This document shows positions 43,609-52,352 of a stretch of DNA of 64,000 nt, piece by piece. The stretch spans positions 1 to 64,000 of the forward strand of contig CAAFUN010000168.1 in NCBI GenBank assembly GCA_900766195.1. Direction: 5' to 3'. This stretch comes from an uncultured Bacteroides sp. (lineage in GTDB: Bacteria; Bacteroidota; Bacteroidia; Bacteroidales; Bacteroidaceae). The notes under the pieces are model-generated. The model was not told the DNA's origin. It worked only from the letters and a program-made list of their open reading frames with translations, and made no database searches. Within the stretch, counting starts at the first letter, position 1; each line of letters opens with the position of its first letter. Made by a program: the position numbers and the translations under genes.

Positions 43609-44727
43609 GTGTTATTCAAAGATGTAATAGGGCAAGATACTATCAAACAAAAGTTGATAGAAGAAATTCAAAAAGGTCGCATCGCACATGCGCAACTTTT
43701 TTGCGGTCCATCAGGATCTGGTAAACTGCCAATGGCCTTGGCTTATGCTCGTTACATCTGTTGCACTAATCGCCAAGAAACAGATTCATGTGGGACATGT
43801 CCATCGTGTGTGAAATGGAATAAGTTAATTCATCCCGATGTACATTTTGTATACCCTATCGTAAAGAAAGGAAAGAAAGAGGTTTGTGACGACTATATTT
43901 CGGAATGGAGAAATTTTGTAGTAACTAATCCGTATTTTAGTCTAAATCATTGGCTGAATGAAATTGATGCGGAGAATGGGCAAGCTATCATCTACGCAAA
44001 AGAAAGTGATGAGATATTACGCAAATTGAGTCTGAAGTCAAGCCAAGGGGGCTACAAAATTGTTATAGTATGGCTTCCAGAGAAAATGCATATTGTCTGT
44101 GCAAACAAATTGCTGAAACTATTGGAAGAGCCTCCTGAAAAAACAATTTTCCTATTAGTATCAGAAAGTCCAGATATGCTTTTACCAACGATCTTGAGTC
44201 GTACGCAGCGACTCAACTTCAGGAAAATTGAAGAGAAAGATGTTTCGTCTGCTCTACAACAAAAATATGGAGTCCGACCAGAGGATAGCAAAACACTAGC
44301 GCATGTTGCAAATGGTAGTTTTATTAAAGCATTAGAAGAAATTCATCTCAATGAAGAAAATGAGTTATTCTTCAATTTATTTATTAATCTAATGCGTCTA
44401 TCCTATCAACGGAAAATAAGAGAAATGAAATCGTGGAGTGAAGAATTGGCTAGTATGGGACGTGAGAAGCAAAAAAACTTCCTAGATTATTGCCAGCGCA
44501 TGATCAGGGAAAACTTCATTTATAACTTACATTGTCATGAAATGAATTACATGACGATCTCTGAACAAAACTTTGCAGGACGCTTTGCTCCGTTCATAAA
44601 TGAGCGAAATGTAATTGGAATGATCAAAGAACTAAGTGAAGCTCAAAGGCACATTGAGCAGAATGTAAATGCAAAAATGGTTTTTTTCGACTTCTCTCTA
44701 AAAATGATTATGCTATTAAAAAGTTAA
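43609..44727 (+). CDS. holB: DNA polymerase III subunit delta prime
   Basis: Clamp-loader subunit (372 aa). It opens LFKDVIGQDTIKQKLIEEIQ and IAHAQLFCGPSGSGKLPMAL, with a P-loop-like segment. It has a four-Cys zinc module (CCTNRQETDSCGTCPSC), the KLLKLLEEPPEKTIFLLVSE motif and the sensor region LPTILSRTQRLNF. The start is a GTG at 43609, chosen because the conserved FKDVIGQ begins right after it and the previous stop is 19 nt upstream. It is the second gene of the metF operon. Confidence 0.92.
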   Translation: MLFKDVIGQDTIKQKLIEEIQKGRIAHAQLFCGPSGSGKLPMALAYARYICCTNRQETDSCGTCPSCVKWNKLIHPDVHFVYPIVKKGKKEVCDDYISEWRNFVVTNPYFSLNHWLNEIDAENGQAIIYAKESDEILRKLSLKSSQGGYKIVIVWLPEKMHIVCANKLLKLLEEPPEKTIFLLVSESPDMLLPTILSRTQRLNFRKIEEKDVSSALQQKYGVRPEDSKTLAHVANGSFIKALEEIHLNEENELFFNLFINLMRLSYQRKIREMKSWSEELASMGREKQKNFLDYCQRMIRENFIYNLHCHEMNYMTISEQNFAGRFAPFINERNVIGMIKELSEAQRHIEQNVNAKMVFFDFSLKMIMLLKS

Positions 44728-44755
44728 AAGACAAAGATATATTAATTTAGATAAT

Positions 44756-46075
44756 ATGAATTTCAAACTACATAATGGGAGTGGCTGCCTCTGCTGCAAA
44801 GGCTGCGGACGCCAAAACAAACAATTAAATACATATGATTGGCTGGCAGATATACCAGGCAATGCAGAAGAGTGTGATCTGGTTGAAATCCAGTTTAAGA
44901 ATACACGAAAGGGATATTACCATAACAGTAATCACATACCTCTTGAGAAAGGTGATACAGTAGCAGTAGAAGCAACACCGGGGCATGATATTGGAATAGT
45001 AACGTTGACCGGTCGACTTGTTCCGCTTCAGATGAAAAAAGCAAATATCAAATCAGACGCTGATATTAAACGTATTTATCGTAAAGTAAAGCCGATTGAT
45101 CTAGACAAATACAATGAGGCTAAAGCTAAAGAGCACGCCACCATGATACGGGCGCGACAAATAGCGACTAGTCTTAATCTCAACATGAAAATAGGAGATG
45201 TAGAGTATCAGGGAGATGGAAATAAAGCTATATTTTATTACATTGCAGATGAGCGGGTAGACTTTAGGCAACTTATAAAAGTGCTTGCTGAAGCTTTCAG
45301 AGTACGTATTGAAATGAAACAGATTGGGGCAAGACAAGAAGCCGGGCGTATTGGTGGTATTGGACCTTGTGGACGTGAACTTTGCTGCGCTACTTGGATC
45401 ACCTCATTTGTTTCTGTATCAACAAGTGCAGCGCGCTATCAGGACATCTCTTTGAACCCTCAGAAGCTGGCCGGACAATGTGCTAAATTGAAGTGCTGCC
45501 TTAACTATGAAGTCGATTGTTATGTGGAAGCGCAAAAACGTCTTCCATCCAAAGAAATTGAATTGGAAACAAAAGATGCCACATTCTACTTCTTTAAAGC
45601 GGATATACTTTCCAATCAAATTACTTATTCTAGTGACAAAAATATTCCGGCCAACCTCGTTTCTATTAGCGGAAAACGTGCATTCGAAATCATAGGGATG
45701 AACAAGAAAGGTATAAGACCTGATACTTTATTGGCTGAAATTTCAAAAACAGAGCCACCAAAGCCTGTCGATCTTTTGGAACAGGAAAGCTTGACCCGTT
45801 TTGACCGAAATAAGAGAGAGAAGAACGACGCAGAGAATAGAAATGGAAATAATTTTAAAAAGAGGAAGAAAAAGGGTAATAAACCAAATTTTGAGCAAAG
45901 AGTCAATAGTTCCTCTTCTGCATCTGACAGCAATCAACAGGAAAAAAGGCAAGTAAATCCTAATGATGGCAGACAACAACCGCAATCAAGAGAACAAGAG
46001 AGAAGAAAGAGAAATAAATCACGCGAACAAAATAATGGTAAGCAGACTGATAACACTTCCGGCTCCAATATTTAA
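44756..46075 (+). CDS. ricT: PSP1/RicT-family protein
   Basis: A 439-aa protein of the PSP1 C-terminal domain family (RicT/YaaT). The conserved core is KKANIKSDADIKRIYRK, MIRARQIATSLNLNMKIGDV, FYYIADERVDFRQLIKVLAE, RVRIEMKQIGARQEAGRIGG, then the Cys cluster in GPCGRELCCATW and AKLKCCLNYE. In Bacillus RicT takes part in an Fe-S-containing complex that affects RNA maturation. The last 110 residues are a disordered, highly charged tail rich in Lys, Arg, Asn and Gln (NNFKKRKKKGNKPNFEQR). N-terminal CLCCKGCG adds further Cys. The gene lies between holB and gldH, an arrangement I recall in other Bacteroidetes. Confidence 0.88.
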   Translation: MNFKLHNGSGCLCCKGCGRQNKQLNTYDWLADIPGNAEECDLVEIQFKNTRKGYYHNSNHIPLEKGDTVAVEATPGHDIGIVTLTGRLVPLQMKKANIKSDADIKRIYRKVKPIDLDKYNEAKAKEHATMIRARQIATSLNLNMKIGDVEYQGDGNKAIFYYIADERVDFRQLIKVLAEAFRVRIEMKQIGARQEAGRIGGIGPCGRELCCATWITSFVSVSTSAARYQDISLNPQKLAGQCAKLKCCLNYEVDCYVEAQKRLPSKEIELETKDATFYFFKADILSNQITYSSDKNIPANLVSISGKRAFEIIGMNKKGIRPDTLLAEISKTEPPKPVDLLEQESLTRFDRNKREKNDAENRNGNNFKKRKKKGNKPNFEQRVNSSSSASDSNQQEKRQVNPNDGRQQPQSREQERRKRNKSREQNNGKQTDNTSGSNI

Positions 46076-46101
46076 AACTCTTTCACTCAAAATTAGGACA
46101 A

Positions 46102-46590
46102 ATGAAAAACTCTTTAAAGAAAGGTTGCCTCTTATTCTGTAAGATGTGTATCTTGGCTATTGTCACAAGCATATATTCTGCTTGTGACAATACAACTGTG
46201 TACAATAAATCTAAATCCTTACCCGAAGGTGGATGGAAACAACAAGATACAGTATACTTTGCAACCCTTCTAAAAGATTCTCTACAGACCTATAAAGTTA
46301 CTTTAGAAATAAGAAACAATAGCAATTACAGTTATACTAATCTTCCTCTTCTTTTTGAGATGCGTACTCCTCCTAATAAAGATAATCTAAAAGATTCCAT
46401 CATTATCAAATTAGCAAATAGTAAAGGAGAATGGCTAGGAAAAGGGTGGGGAGGACTTTACCAATCCGAATATACTGTTGGGCGTATTCAGGCAAACTCT
46501 CCCGGTATTTATTTATTTAAACTAATCTACCTTTTGCCCGATAAAAGCTTAAAAGGAATAAATGATATCGGGCTAAAACTGGAAAGATAG
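46102..46590 (+). CDS. gldH: GldH-type lipoprotein
   Basis: A 162-aa lipoprotein (leader ending YSAC, then DNTTVYNK). The sequence LPEGGWKQQDTVYFATLLKD, TYKVTLEIRNNSNYSYTNLP and GEWLGKGWGGLYQSE matches GldH, first described in gliding Flavobacterium but kept in non-gliding Bacteroidales. Its role there is not established. It is the last gene of the metF-holB-ricT run and converges on rodA with an 11-nt gap and no obvious terminator between them. Confidence 0.85.
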   Translation: MKNSLKKGCLLFCKMCILAIVTSIYSACDNTTVYNKSKSLPEGGWKQQDTVYFATLLKDSLQTYKVTLEIRNNSNYSYTNLPLLFEMRTPPNKDNLKDSIIIKLANSKGEWLGKGWGGLYQSEYTVGRIQANSPGIYLFKLIYLLPDKSLKGINDIGLKLER

Positions 46591-46601
46591 CACTTCAAAT
46601 T

Positions 46602-48062
46602 CTAAATAAATCGTCTTTTTCGCCCGGCATCAATTCGCAAAAAGATAAATAATAGCAGGGTAAATCCCCATAAGGAAGAACCTCCATAACTAAAGAAAGG
46701 CAGTGGTATACCAATAACAGGAGTTAAGCCCAAAACCATTCCTACATTGATAAATACATGGAAAAGGAAGATACTTACCACAGAATAGCCGTAAACTCTT
46801 CCGAAAGTAGAATGCTGACGTTCGGAAAGGACTACCAAACGCAATATTAAAATAAGAAACAATAATAATACTGACGCTGAGCCAATAAATCCTTCCTCCT
46901 CACCAACGGTACAAAAAATGAAATCAGTATCTTGTTCTGGAACATATTTCAGTTTTGTTTGAGTTCCATTCAAAAAGCCTTTCCCTGTAAGTCCACCTGA
47001 ACCAATTGCTATTTTAGATTGATTGACATTATAGCCAGCTCCGGTAAGATCCTCTTCCATGCCCAGTACTACCTTTATACGTATCTGTTGATGGGGCTCC
47101 AGTACATTATTGAATACATAATCGCTGGAATAAAGAAAACCTATCGAACCTATGGCAAAAACACCTATTAAAAGATAAGCAAGTTGCCTCTCGCTCAATG
47201 CCAAGAAAAAAAGATACCCTATTACTATTGCACATAAAATCAATTGTACCCACACCAAATTAAACGGAACAAAGAATTTGGATACTAAATAAGCACCGAG
47301 TGTCACTCCAATAGCAACAAGAAGTATGTTACGAGCAGGTTTCCATTTCCGTCTATAGACCCATACCATTCCGGCTGCAAAAAGCAAAACCATCGATAAT
47401 ACAGAAAAAGTGCCGACAGGAGCTAAAGTCCCTTCCAACAGGTCACTATTGAAACGAATTCCCACTACAAAATAAACAACTGCACATAGCCCTGAAAACA
47501 AAACAACACCCGGCATACCTTCTCTATATAAAACTAAGAAAAAGGCCAAATATACCAATGCAGAGCCAGTCTCACGTTGCAAGATAATTAATACCATGGG
47601 CAACAAGATCAAGAAGGCAAGCATTAATGCATTTTTCCAGTTGCGCATTGTAAAAGAGTAAGTATTCATATACTTAGCCAATGCCAAAGCTGTCGCAAAT
47701 TTAGCAAATTCCGCAGGCTGTAAACTTACCGGTCCCATTACTAACCATGATCGAGAACCCTTAGTATCAGGAGCTATAAAAATAGTTACTATCAGCAAAG
47801 AAATAAGTGCAGCATAAATAAAATAGCCTAATATATCATACAAACTATCTTCGAGCATAAGCAATATAAAGCCTAGCCCGAACGAACAGATAATCCAAAC
47901 CAATTGTTTGCCCGAACGGGTAGAGAAGTCCCAAAAATCATGGTTACCATAATCATAACTTGCCCCACAAACGCTGAACCAGCCAAAAATAATCAAGATT
48001 AGATAGACGAAAATAGTTACCCAATCCAATGATCTCCACAAACTATCTTTCCTCGTTCCCAT
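46602..48062 (-). CDS. rodA: Peptidoglycan polymerase RodA
   Basis: SEDS-family glycosyltransferase (486 aa) that polymerises peptidoglycan for side-wall elongation together with PBP2. It has about ten membrane segments and the SEDS motifs SRSWLVMGPVSLQPAEFAKF, QRETGSALVYLAFF, YNVNQSKIAIGSGGLTGKGF, then PEQDTDFIFCTVGEEEGFIG and LPFFSYGGSSLWGF. The ATG at 48062 is preferred to a TTG two codons upstream. It overlaps the end of mrdA by 20 nt, so translation is probably coupled. It is somewhat longer than E. coli RodA because of an inserted membrane region in the middle. Confidence 0.95.
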   Translation of the reverse strand: MGTRKDSLWRSLDWVTIFVYLILIIFGWFSVCGASYDYGNHDFWDFSTRSGKQLVWIICSFGLGFILLMLEDSLYDILGYFIYAALISLLIVTIFIAPDTKGSRSWLVMGPVSLQPAEFAKFATALALAKYMNTYSFTMRNWKNALMLAFLILLPMVLIILQRETGSALVYLAFFLVLYREGMPGVVLFSGLCAVVYFVVGIRFNSDLLEGTLAPVGTFSVLSMVLLFAAGMVWVYRRKWKPARNILLVAIGVTLGAYLVSKFFVPFNLVWVQLILCAIVIGYLFFLALSERQLAYLLIGVFAIGSIGFLYSSDYVFNNVLEPHQQIRIKVVLGMEEDLTGAGYNVNQSKIAIGSGGLTGKGFLNGTQTKLKYVPEQDTDFIFCTVGEEEGFIGSASVLLLFLILILRLVVLSERQHSTFGRVYGYSVVSIFLFHVFINVGMVLGLTPVIGIPLPFFSYGGSSLWGFTLLLFIFLRIDAGRKRRFI

Positions 48063-49908
48063 AAGCAATCACTTTATTACTAAACTCCTCAGCTAAAGCT
48101 TCACTGGCAGGCGAAAGTTTACCCTTTAAGTACTGCTCCATCATAAGAGTCCCAATAGGTACACCATAAGAAGCTCCCCATCCTCCATTTTCTACATAAA
48201 CAGCAATAGCTATCCGTGGCTTATTCATTGGGGCAAAACCCATAAAAGCCGAATGGTCATGTCCTCTATTTTGCGCAGTTCCTGTTTTTCCACAAACCTC
48301 TACATCCGGTAATATAGTACTCGCTATGCGACAGGTTCCACTTCCCGTACTTCCTGTTACAGAAGCTCTCATTCCTCTCACCACTTCTTCATAATAACGT
48401 CTGTCAATACTGGTGTATTTCCGTTCTGTATAGATACTATCCAATGAAGCATTCTGAATTTTGCGAACAATGTGCGGCGCAATATAAAAGCCACGATTAG
48501 CTATTGTTGCTGCCAAATTCGCCATTTGCAAAGGAGTGCTCAGCACCTCTCCCTGCCCAATTGCAATACTTATTACAGTTAATCCGTTCCATGAACCTCT
48601 ATAAGCCTTATCATAAAATTGTGCATTGGGAATGAGTCCCCGTTTCTCTCCCGGTAAATCAACCCCTAATTTATAGCCAAACCCTTGAGAAACCATATGA
48701 TCTTTCCATACTGTAATAGCATTTTGAGGCGATCCAAATTTTTTATCGCCGAACATACGATAAAGTCCCCAACAAAAATAAGCATTACAGGAAGTTGCTA
48801 TTGCAGGAATAAGGGATAAAGGTGAGGCATGTGAGTGACAACCTACTCTAAGCCCTTTATAGATGAAACCATGATAGCAAGGAAAAGAAGTGGACTGCTG
48901 AATAACACCTTCTTGCAAGAAAGCCAAAGCTTGAGTTGTCTTAAAAGTAGAGCCCGGAGGGTACACTCCCATTATTGCACGGTTCAACAAAGGCTTTTGT
49001 TTATCCATCTGCAACATTCTGTGATTCTTTCCTCTTTGGCGTCCAATAAACAAATGCGGGTCAAAAGTAGGTGAAGAAACCAAACATAATATTTCTCCGG
49101 TTTCCGGTTCAATTGCCACAATTGCCCCTATCTTGTTTTTCATTAGTTTTTCGCCTAAAGCTTGGAGCTCAATATCCATTCCTAAATTAAGGTCTTTACC
49201 CGGTATAGCAGGATGATCCATCTTTCCTCCCTGATAATGTCCCTGAATACGCCCATGAGCATCACGAAGCAATATCTCAACTCCTTTCTCTCCACGAAGA
49301 CTCTTCTCAAAAGATTTTTCAACACCTTGTTTTCCAATATAATCTCCCGGGAGATAATAATTATCATCATCAATATCCCTCAGCGAAACTTCACCGACAT
49401 CGCCCAAAGTATGAGCAGCAACATTGTAAGTATATTGCCTTATAGTACGGCGTTGGATGTAAAATCCAGGATATTTGAATAATTTTTCCTGAAAGACTCC
49501 GCATTCTTCTGCCGAAAGTTGAGTTATAAAGACTTGATTAGTATATGGCGAATATCCAGGATTCATCCTACGATTCTTCACATCCGCCATACGTTTCAAA
49601 AATTGCTCTTTTGTAATATTAAGTGTACTGCAAAAATCTAATGTATCTAGAGTTGTTACTTCACGAGGTACAAAAGTCACATCATAAGCCGGCTGATTGA
49701 ACACCAGGAGTTTCCCCTTACGATCATAAATAGCTCCTCTGGCAGGATATTGTATCTTATTTAAGAAAGCATTACTGTCAGCATTCTTTTTGTATGTGTC
49801 AGTCATAACCTGCAATACAAAAAGACGGATAATATAAATGAGTACAATGGTAATTGCAACTCCACCTATCACTAGTTTCCTTTTCTCAAGCGTATAATCC
49901 TTAGGCAT
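48043..49908 (-). CDS. mrdA: Penicillin-binding protein 2
   Basis: Transpeptidase (621 aa) cross-linking peptidoglycan in the elongation complex. It has an N-terminal membrane anchor (LVIGGVAITIVLIYIIRLFV), a pedestal domain (RGAIYDRKGKLLVFNQPAYD) and a transpeptidase domain with the active-site STFK tetrad in GVYPPGSTFKTTQALAFL, the SCN motif in ATSCNAYFCWG, and KTGTAQNRGHD. Typical length for PBP2. It sits between mreD (1-nt gap) and rodA (overlap). PBP2 is a beta-lactam target. Confidence 0.96.
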   Translation of the reverse strand: MPKDYTLEKRKLVIGGVAITIVLIYIIRLFVLQVMTDTYKKNADSNAFLNKIQYPARGAIYDRKGKLLVFNQPAYDVTFVPREVTTLDTLDFCSTLNITKEQFLKRMADVKNRRMNPGYSPYTNQVFITQLSAEECGVFQEKLFKYPGFYIQRRTIRQYTYNVAAHTLGDVGEVSLRDIDDDNYYLPGDYIGKQGVEKSFEKSLRGEKGVEILLRDAHGRIQGHYQGGKMDHPAIPGKDLNLGMDIELQALGEKLMKNKIGAIVAIEPETGEILCLVSSPTFDPHLFIGRQRGKNHRMLQMDKQKPLLNRAIMGVYPPGSTFKTTQALAFLQEGVIQQSTSFPCYHGFIYKGLRVGCHSHASPLSLIPAIATSCNAYFCWGLYRMFGDKKFGSPQNAITVWKDHMVSQGFGYKLGVDLPGEKRGLIPNAQFYDKAYRGSWNGLTVISIAIGQGEVLSTPLQMANLAATIANRGFYIAPHIVRKIQNASLDSIYTERKYTSIDRRYYEEVVRGMRASVTGSTGSGTCRIASTILPDVEVCGKTGTAQNRGHDHSAFMGFAPMNKPRIAIAVYVENGGWGASYGVPIGTLMMEQYLKGKLSPASEALAEEFSNKVIAYGNEER

Positions 49909-49909
49909 T

Positions 49910-50413
49910 TTATTTTTTCGTTATCCCCTCCAATGATACTAAACAGATTACTGTTAACAATGTACTTGCTGCTATTTTAAGGAATAGAGTACTCCAGTGT
50001 ACAAAAGAAAAATATTCAATGCTAAGTAATATGGAATGATGGACAAACACACTCACAAACAAATATTTCAAGAAAGGGGAAAACCCCATAGTTGTAATAG
50101 AAGGCTTTATGTTGTTATCTAAAGTATCTCGAGGAACAAAAAGACGCAGAAAAGTAGGACGCAAGAAAGCCAATAAAACGACGGGAATAGCATTCATTCC
50201 AGGCGTATCAGAAAGAATATCAATAAATAATCCTAAAAAGAAAGCCCATAACATCAACGAGTTACGAGATATATTTGAATCTTGTTTCAGTACAAAATAG
50301 ATATATAGGAAAGGTGTTGCATATCCTGCAATATGTATATTATTCAAGATTAATACCTGCAATAGTATTAAGCCGACAAACCAACCTATTTTATGTATAA
50401 AACTAAGAATCAT
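49910..50413 (-). CDS. mreD: Rod shape-determining protein MreD
   Basis: A 167-aa inner-membrane protein with about five hydrophobic segments (IGWFVGLILLQVLILNNIHI, ALFLGLFIDILSDTPG-like region around residue 58). The FIDILSDTPGMNAI motif is typical of Bacteroidetes MreD. It lies between mreC (2-nt gap) and mrdA (1-nt gap) in the elongasome operon. Sequence conservation in this family is low, so the call leans on gene order. Confidence 0.9.
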   Translation of the reverse strand: MILSFIHKIGWFVGLILLQVLILNNIHIAGYATPFLYIYFVLKQDSNISRNSLMLWAFFLGLFIDILSDTPGMNAIPVVLLAFLRPTFLRLFVPRDTLDNNIKPSITTMGFSPFLKYLFVSVFVHHSILLSIEYFSFVHWSTLFLKIAASTLLTVICLVSLEGITKK

Positions 50414-50415
50414 GG

Positions 50416-51258
50416 TTACTCTTTTACACTTTGTTCTAAACTCTTTTGTTCACTTTGTCCAGTACGGGAAATAATGCGTACATCACTCAATCTTCCAAAA
50501 TTTGTAGCTAGCTTTATTTTAAGAAGATATGAAAGTCCATCATGTGAATCAGACATGTCATCAACCGTTCCAACTATAATCCCTTCGGGGAAGACGGTAG
50601 AATATCCACTAGTTACCACCGTATCACCAAGATTAAACTCTGCATGCCTGGGCAAATCTTTGAGATAAGCATAACGTGAATCTCCATTTTCCCATTTCAA
50701 ATAGCCGAAATATTCACTTCCCACAATCTTGCAACTAATACTCGACTTACTATTCAGTAAGGGAAGCACAATAGAATAATGGGCGGATGTCTTATAAACA
50801 ATACCTACAACTCCATTGGCATCAACAACTCCCATTTCCGGGCGAATACCTGTATCCGACCCTTTATCCAATGTAATATAATTATCCGGTAAGTTTAAAC
50901 TATTTTTTATCACACTTGCTTTGAAAATCCGATAATCAGCGTTTGAAAGACGTTCCAAGCTATACAGTTTAACCGAATCCATTTCCTTATCTTTAAGTGC
51001 TCTTTCTAACAAAGAAACACGCTGTTCAAGCAAGATATTCCGGTCAAGTAAATCTTCATTAACCGACTTTAAATGAAAGTAAGAAGTTACACTACCTGAA
51101 ATTGAATAAATTTTCCCCGTTACTCCGTTTGCCGATGTAAAAAATACACCTCGCTGATAGTTATTGTAGTGGAATAATAAAACAAAACTGGCTACCTCCA
51201 ATAATATGAAGAGGAACCAGTAATTGTATTTTAGAAGAAAATTCAGTAAATTTCGCAT
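50416..51258 (-). CDS. mreC: Rod shape-determining protein MreC
   Basis: A 280-aa protein with one N-terminal membrane anchor (FLLKYNYWFLFILLEVASFV), a coiled-coil (LLDRNILLEQRVSLLERALK) and the periplasmic beta domains: NYITLDKGSDTGIRPEMGVV, DANGVVGIVYKTSAHYSIVL, DTVVTSGYSTVFPEGIIVG. It links MreB to the periplasmic synthases. It is 10 nt downstream of mreB and 2 nt upstream of mreD. Confidence 0.95.
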   Translation of the reverse strand: MRNLLNFLLKYNYWFLFILLEVASFVLLFHYNNYQRGVFFTSANGVTGKIYSISGSVTSYFHLKSVNEDLLDRNILLEQRVSLLERALKDKEMDSVKLYSLERLSNADYRIFKASVIKNSLNLPDNYITLDKGSDTGIRPEMGVVDANGVVGIVYKTSAHYSIVLPLLNSKSSISCKIVGSEYFGYLKWENGDSRYAYLKDLPRHAEFNLGDTVVTSGYSTVFPEGIIVGTVDDMSDSHDGLSYLLKIKLATNFGRLSDVRIISRTGQSEQKSLEQSVKE

Positions 51259-51268
51259 AAAATTTACA

Positions 51269-52291
51269 TTATCTCATAAGGAATGAGAAACGATCTACAT
51301 TTTTTAAAGCAACTCCTGTACCTTTTGCAACTGCATGCAAAGGATCTTCGGCAATATGGAACGGAATATTAATTTTGTCAGTCAGACGCTTGTCCAGTCC
51401 ACGGAGCAGTGCTCCTCCTCCTGCCAGATAGATACCATTATGCACAATATCAGCATACAATTCAGGAGGAGTATTCTCCAATGCACTAAGAATTGCCGTT
51501 TCAATTTTTGAAATAGATTTCTCAAGGCAATGTGCTACTTCCTGATAGCATACCGGAACTTCCATAGGCAATGCGGTTATTCGGTTAGGACCATGAACAA
51601 TATAATCATCAGGAGCATCCTCACCCAATTCGGTCAAAGCTGCACCTGCATTTATCTTAATTCTTTCGGCCATACGTTCGCTTACTTTCACATTATGTTG
51701 TCTGCTCATGTATTCTTGAATGTCAGCTGTCAAATCATCACCGGCAATACGGATGGAATTATTAGAAACAATACCACCCAGAGAGATTACAGCGATCTCT
51801 GTAGAGCCTCCACCTATATCAACAATCATGTTCCCTTCGGGGGCCTCTACATCAATACCAATTCCTATAGCAGCTGCCATTGGTTCGAAGATCAGATAAA
51901 CATCACGTCCACCTGCATGTTCTGCAGAATCACGTACAGCACGCAATTCAACCTCAGTACTGCCGGAAGGAACTCCAATAACCATACGCAGAGATGGAGA
52001 GAAAAGATGATTTCGCGTATTTACCATCTTTATCAATCCGCGTATCATCTGTTCGCAAGCATAAAAGTCTGCAATCACTCCATCGCGTAAAGGACGAATA
52101 GTACGTATATTCTCATGAGTTTTTTCATGCATCATTTTAGCCTTACCACCCACAGCAATCATCTTGTCCGTACGCCGGTCAAGAGCTACTACAGAAGGCT
52201 CATCCACCACAATTTTACCATTAGAAGTTATAATTGTATTGGCTGTACCCAAGTCCATTGCAATTTCTTGCGTAAAAGAAAATAATCCCAT
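51269..52291 (-). CDS. mreB: Rod shape-determining protein MreB
   Basis: Actin-like ATPase (340 aa) that organises side-wall synthesis. It starts MGLFSFTQEIAMDLGTANTI, with phosphate-binding loop residues in DLGTANTII and EGNMIVDIGGGSTEIAVI, and the adenosine region AGGGALLRGLDKRL. Length is standard. It is the first of the mre genes and lies 61 nt downstream of purH with no terminator visible, so it may also be reached by purH transcription. Confidence 0.97.
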   Translation of the reverse strand: MGLFSFTQEIAMDLGTANTIITSNGKIVVDEPSVVALDRRTDKMIAVGGKAKMMHEKTHENIRTIRPLRDGVIADFYACEQMIRGLIKMVNTRNHLFSPSLRMVIGVPSGSTEVELRAVRDSAEHAGGRDVYLIFEPMAAAIGIGIDVEAPEGNMIVDIGGGSTEIAVISLGGIVSNNSIRIAGDDLTADIQEYMSRQHNVKVSERMAERIKINAGAALTELGEDAPDDYIVHGPNRITALPMEVPVCYQEVAHCLEKSISKIETAILSALENTPPELYADIVHNGIYLAGGGALLRGLDKRLTDKINIPFHIAEDPLHAVAKGTGVALKNVDRFSFLMR

Positions 52292-52352
52292 AATTTACTA
52301 AGTTAGATTTTTGTTTTGCAGGAAAAAGACTCCCTTCCACCTACTGATCAAG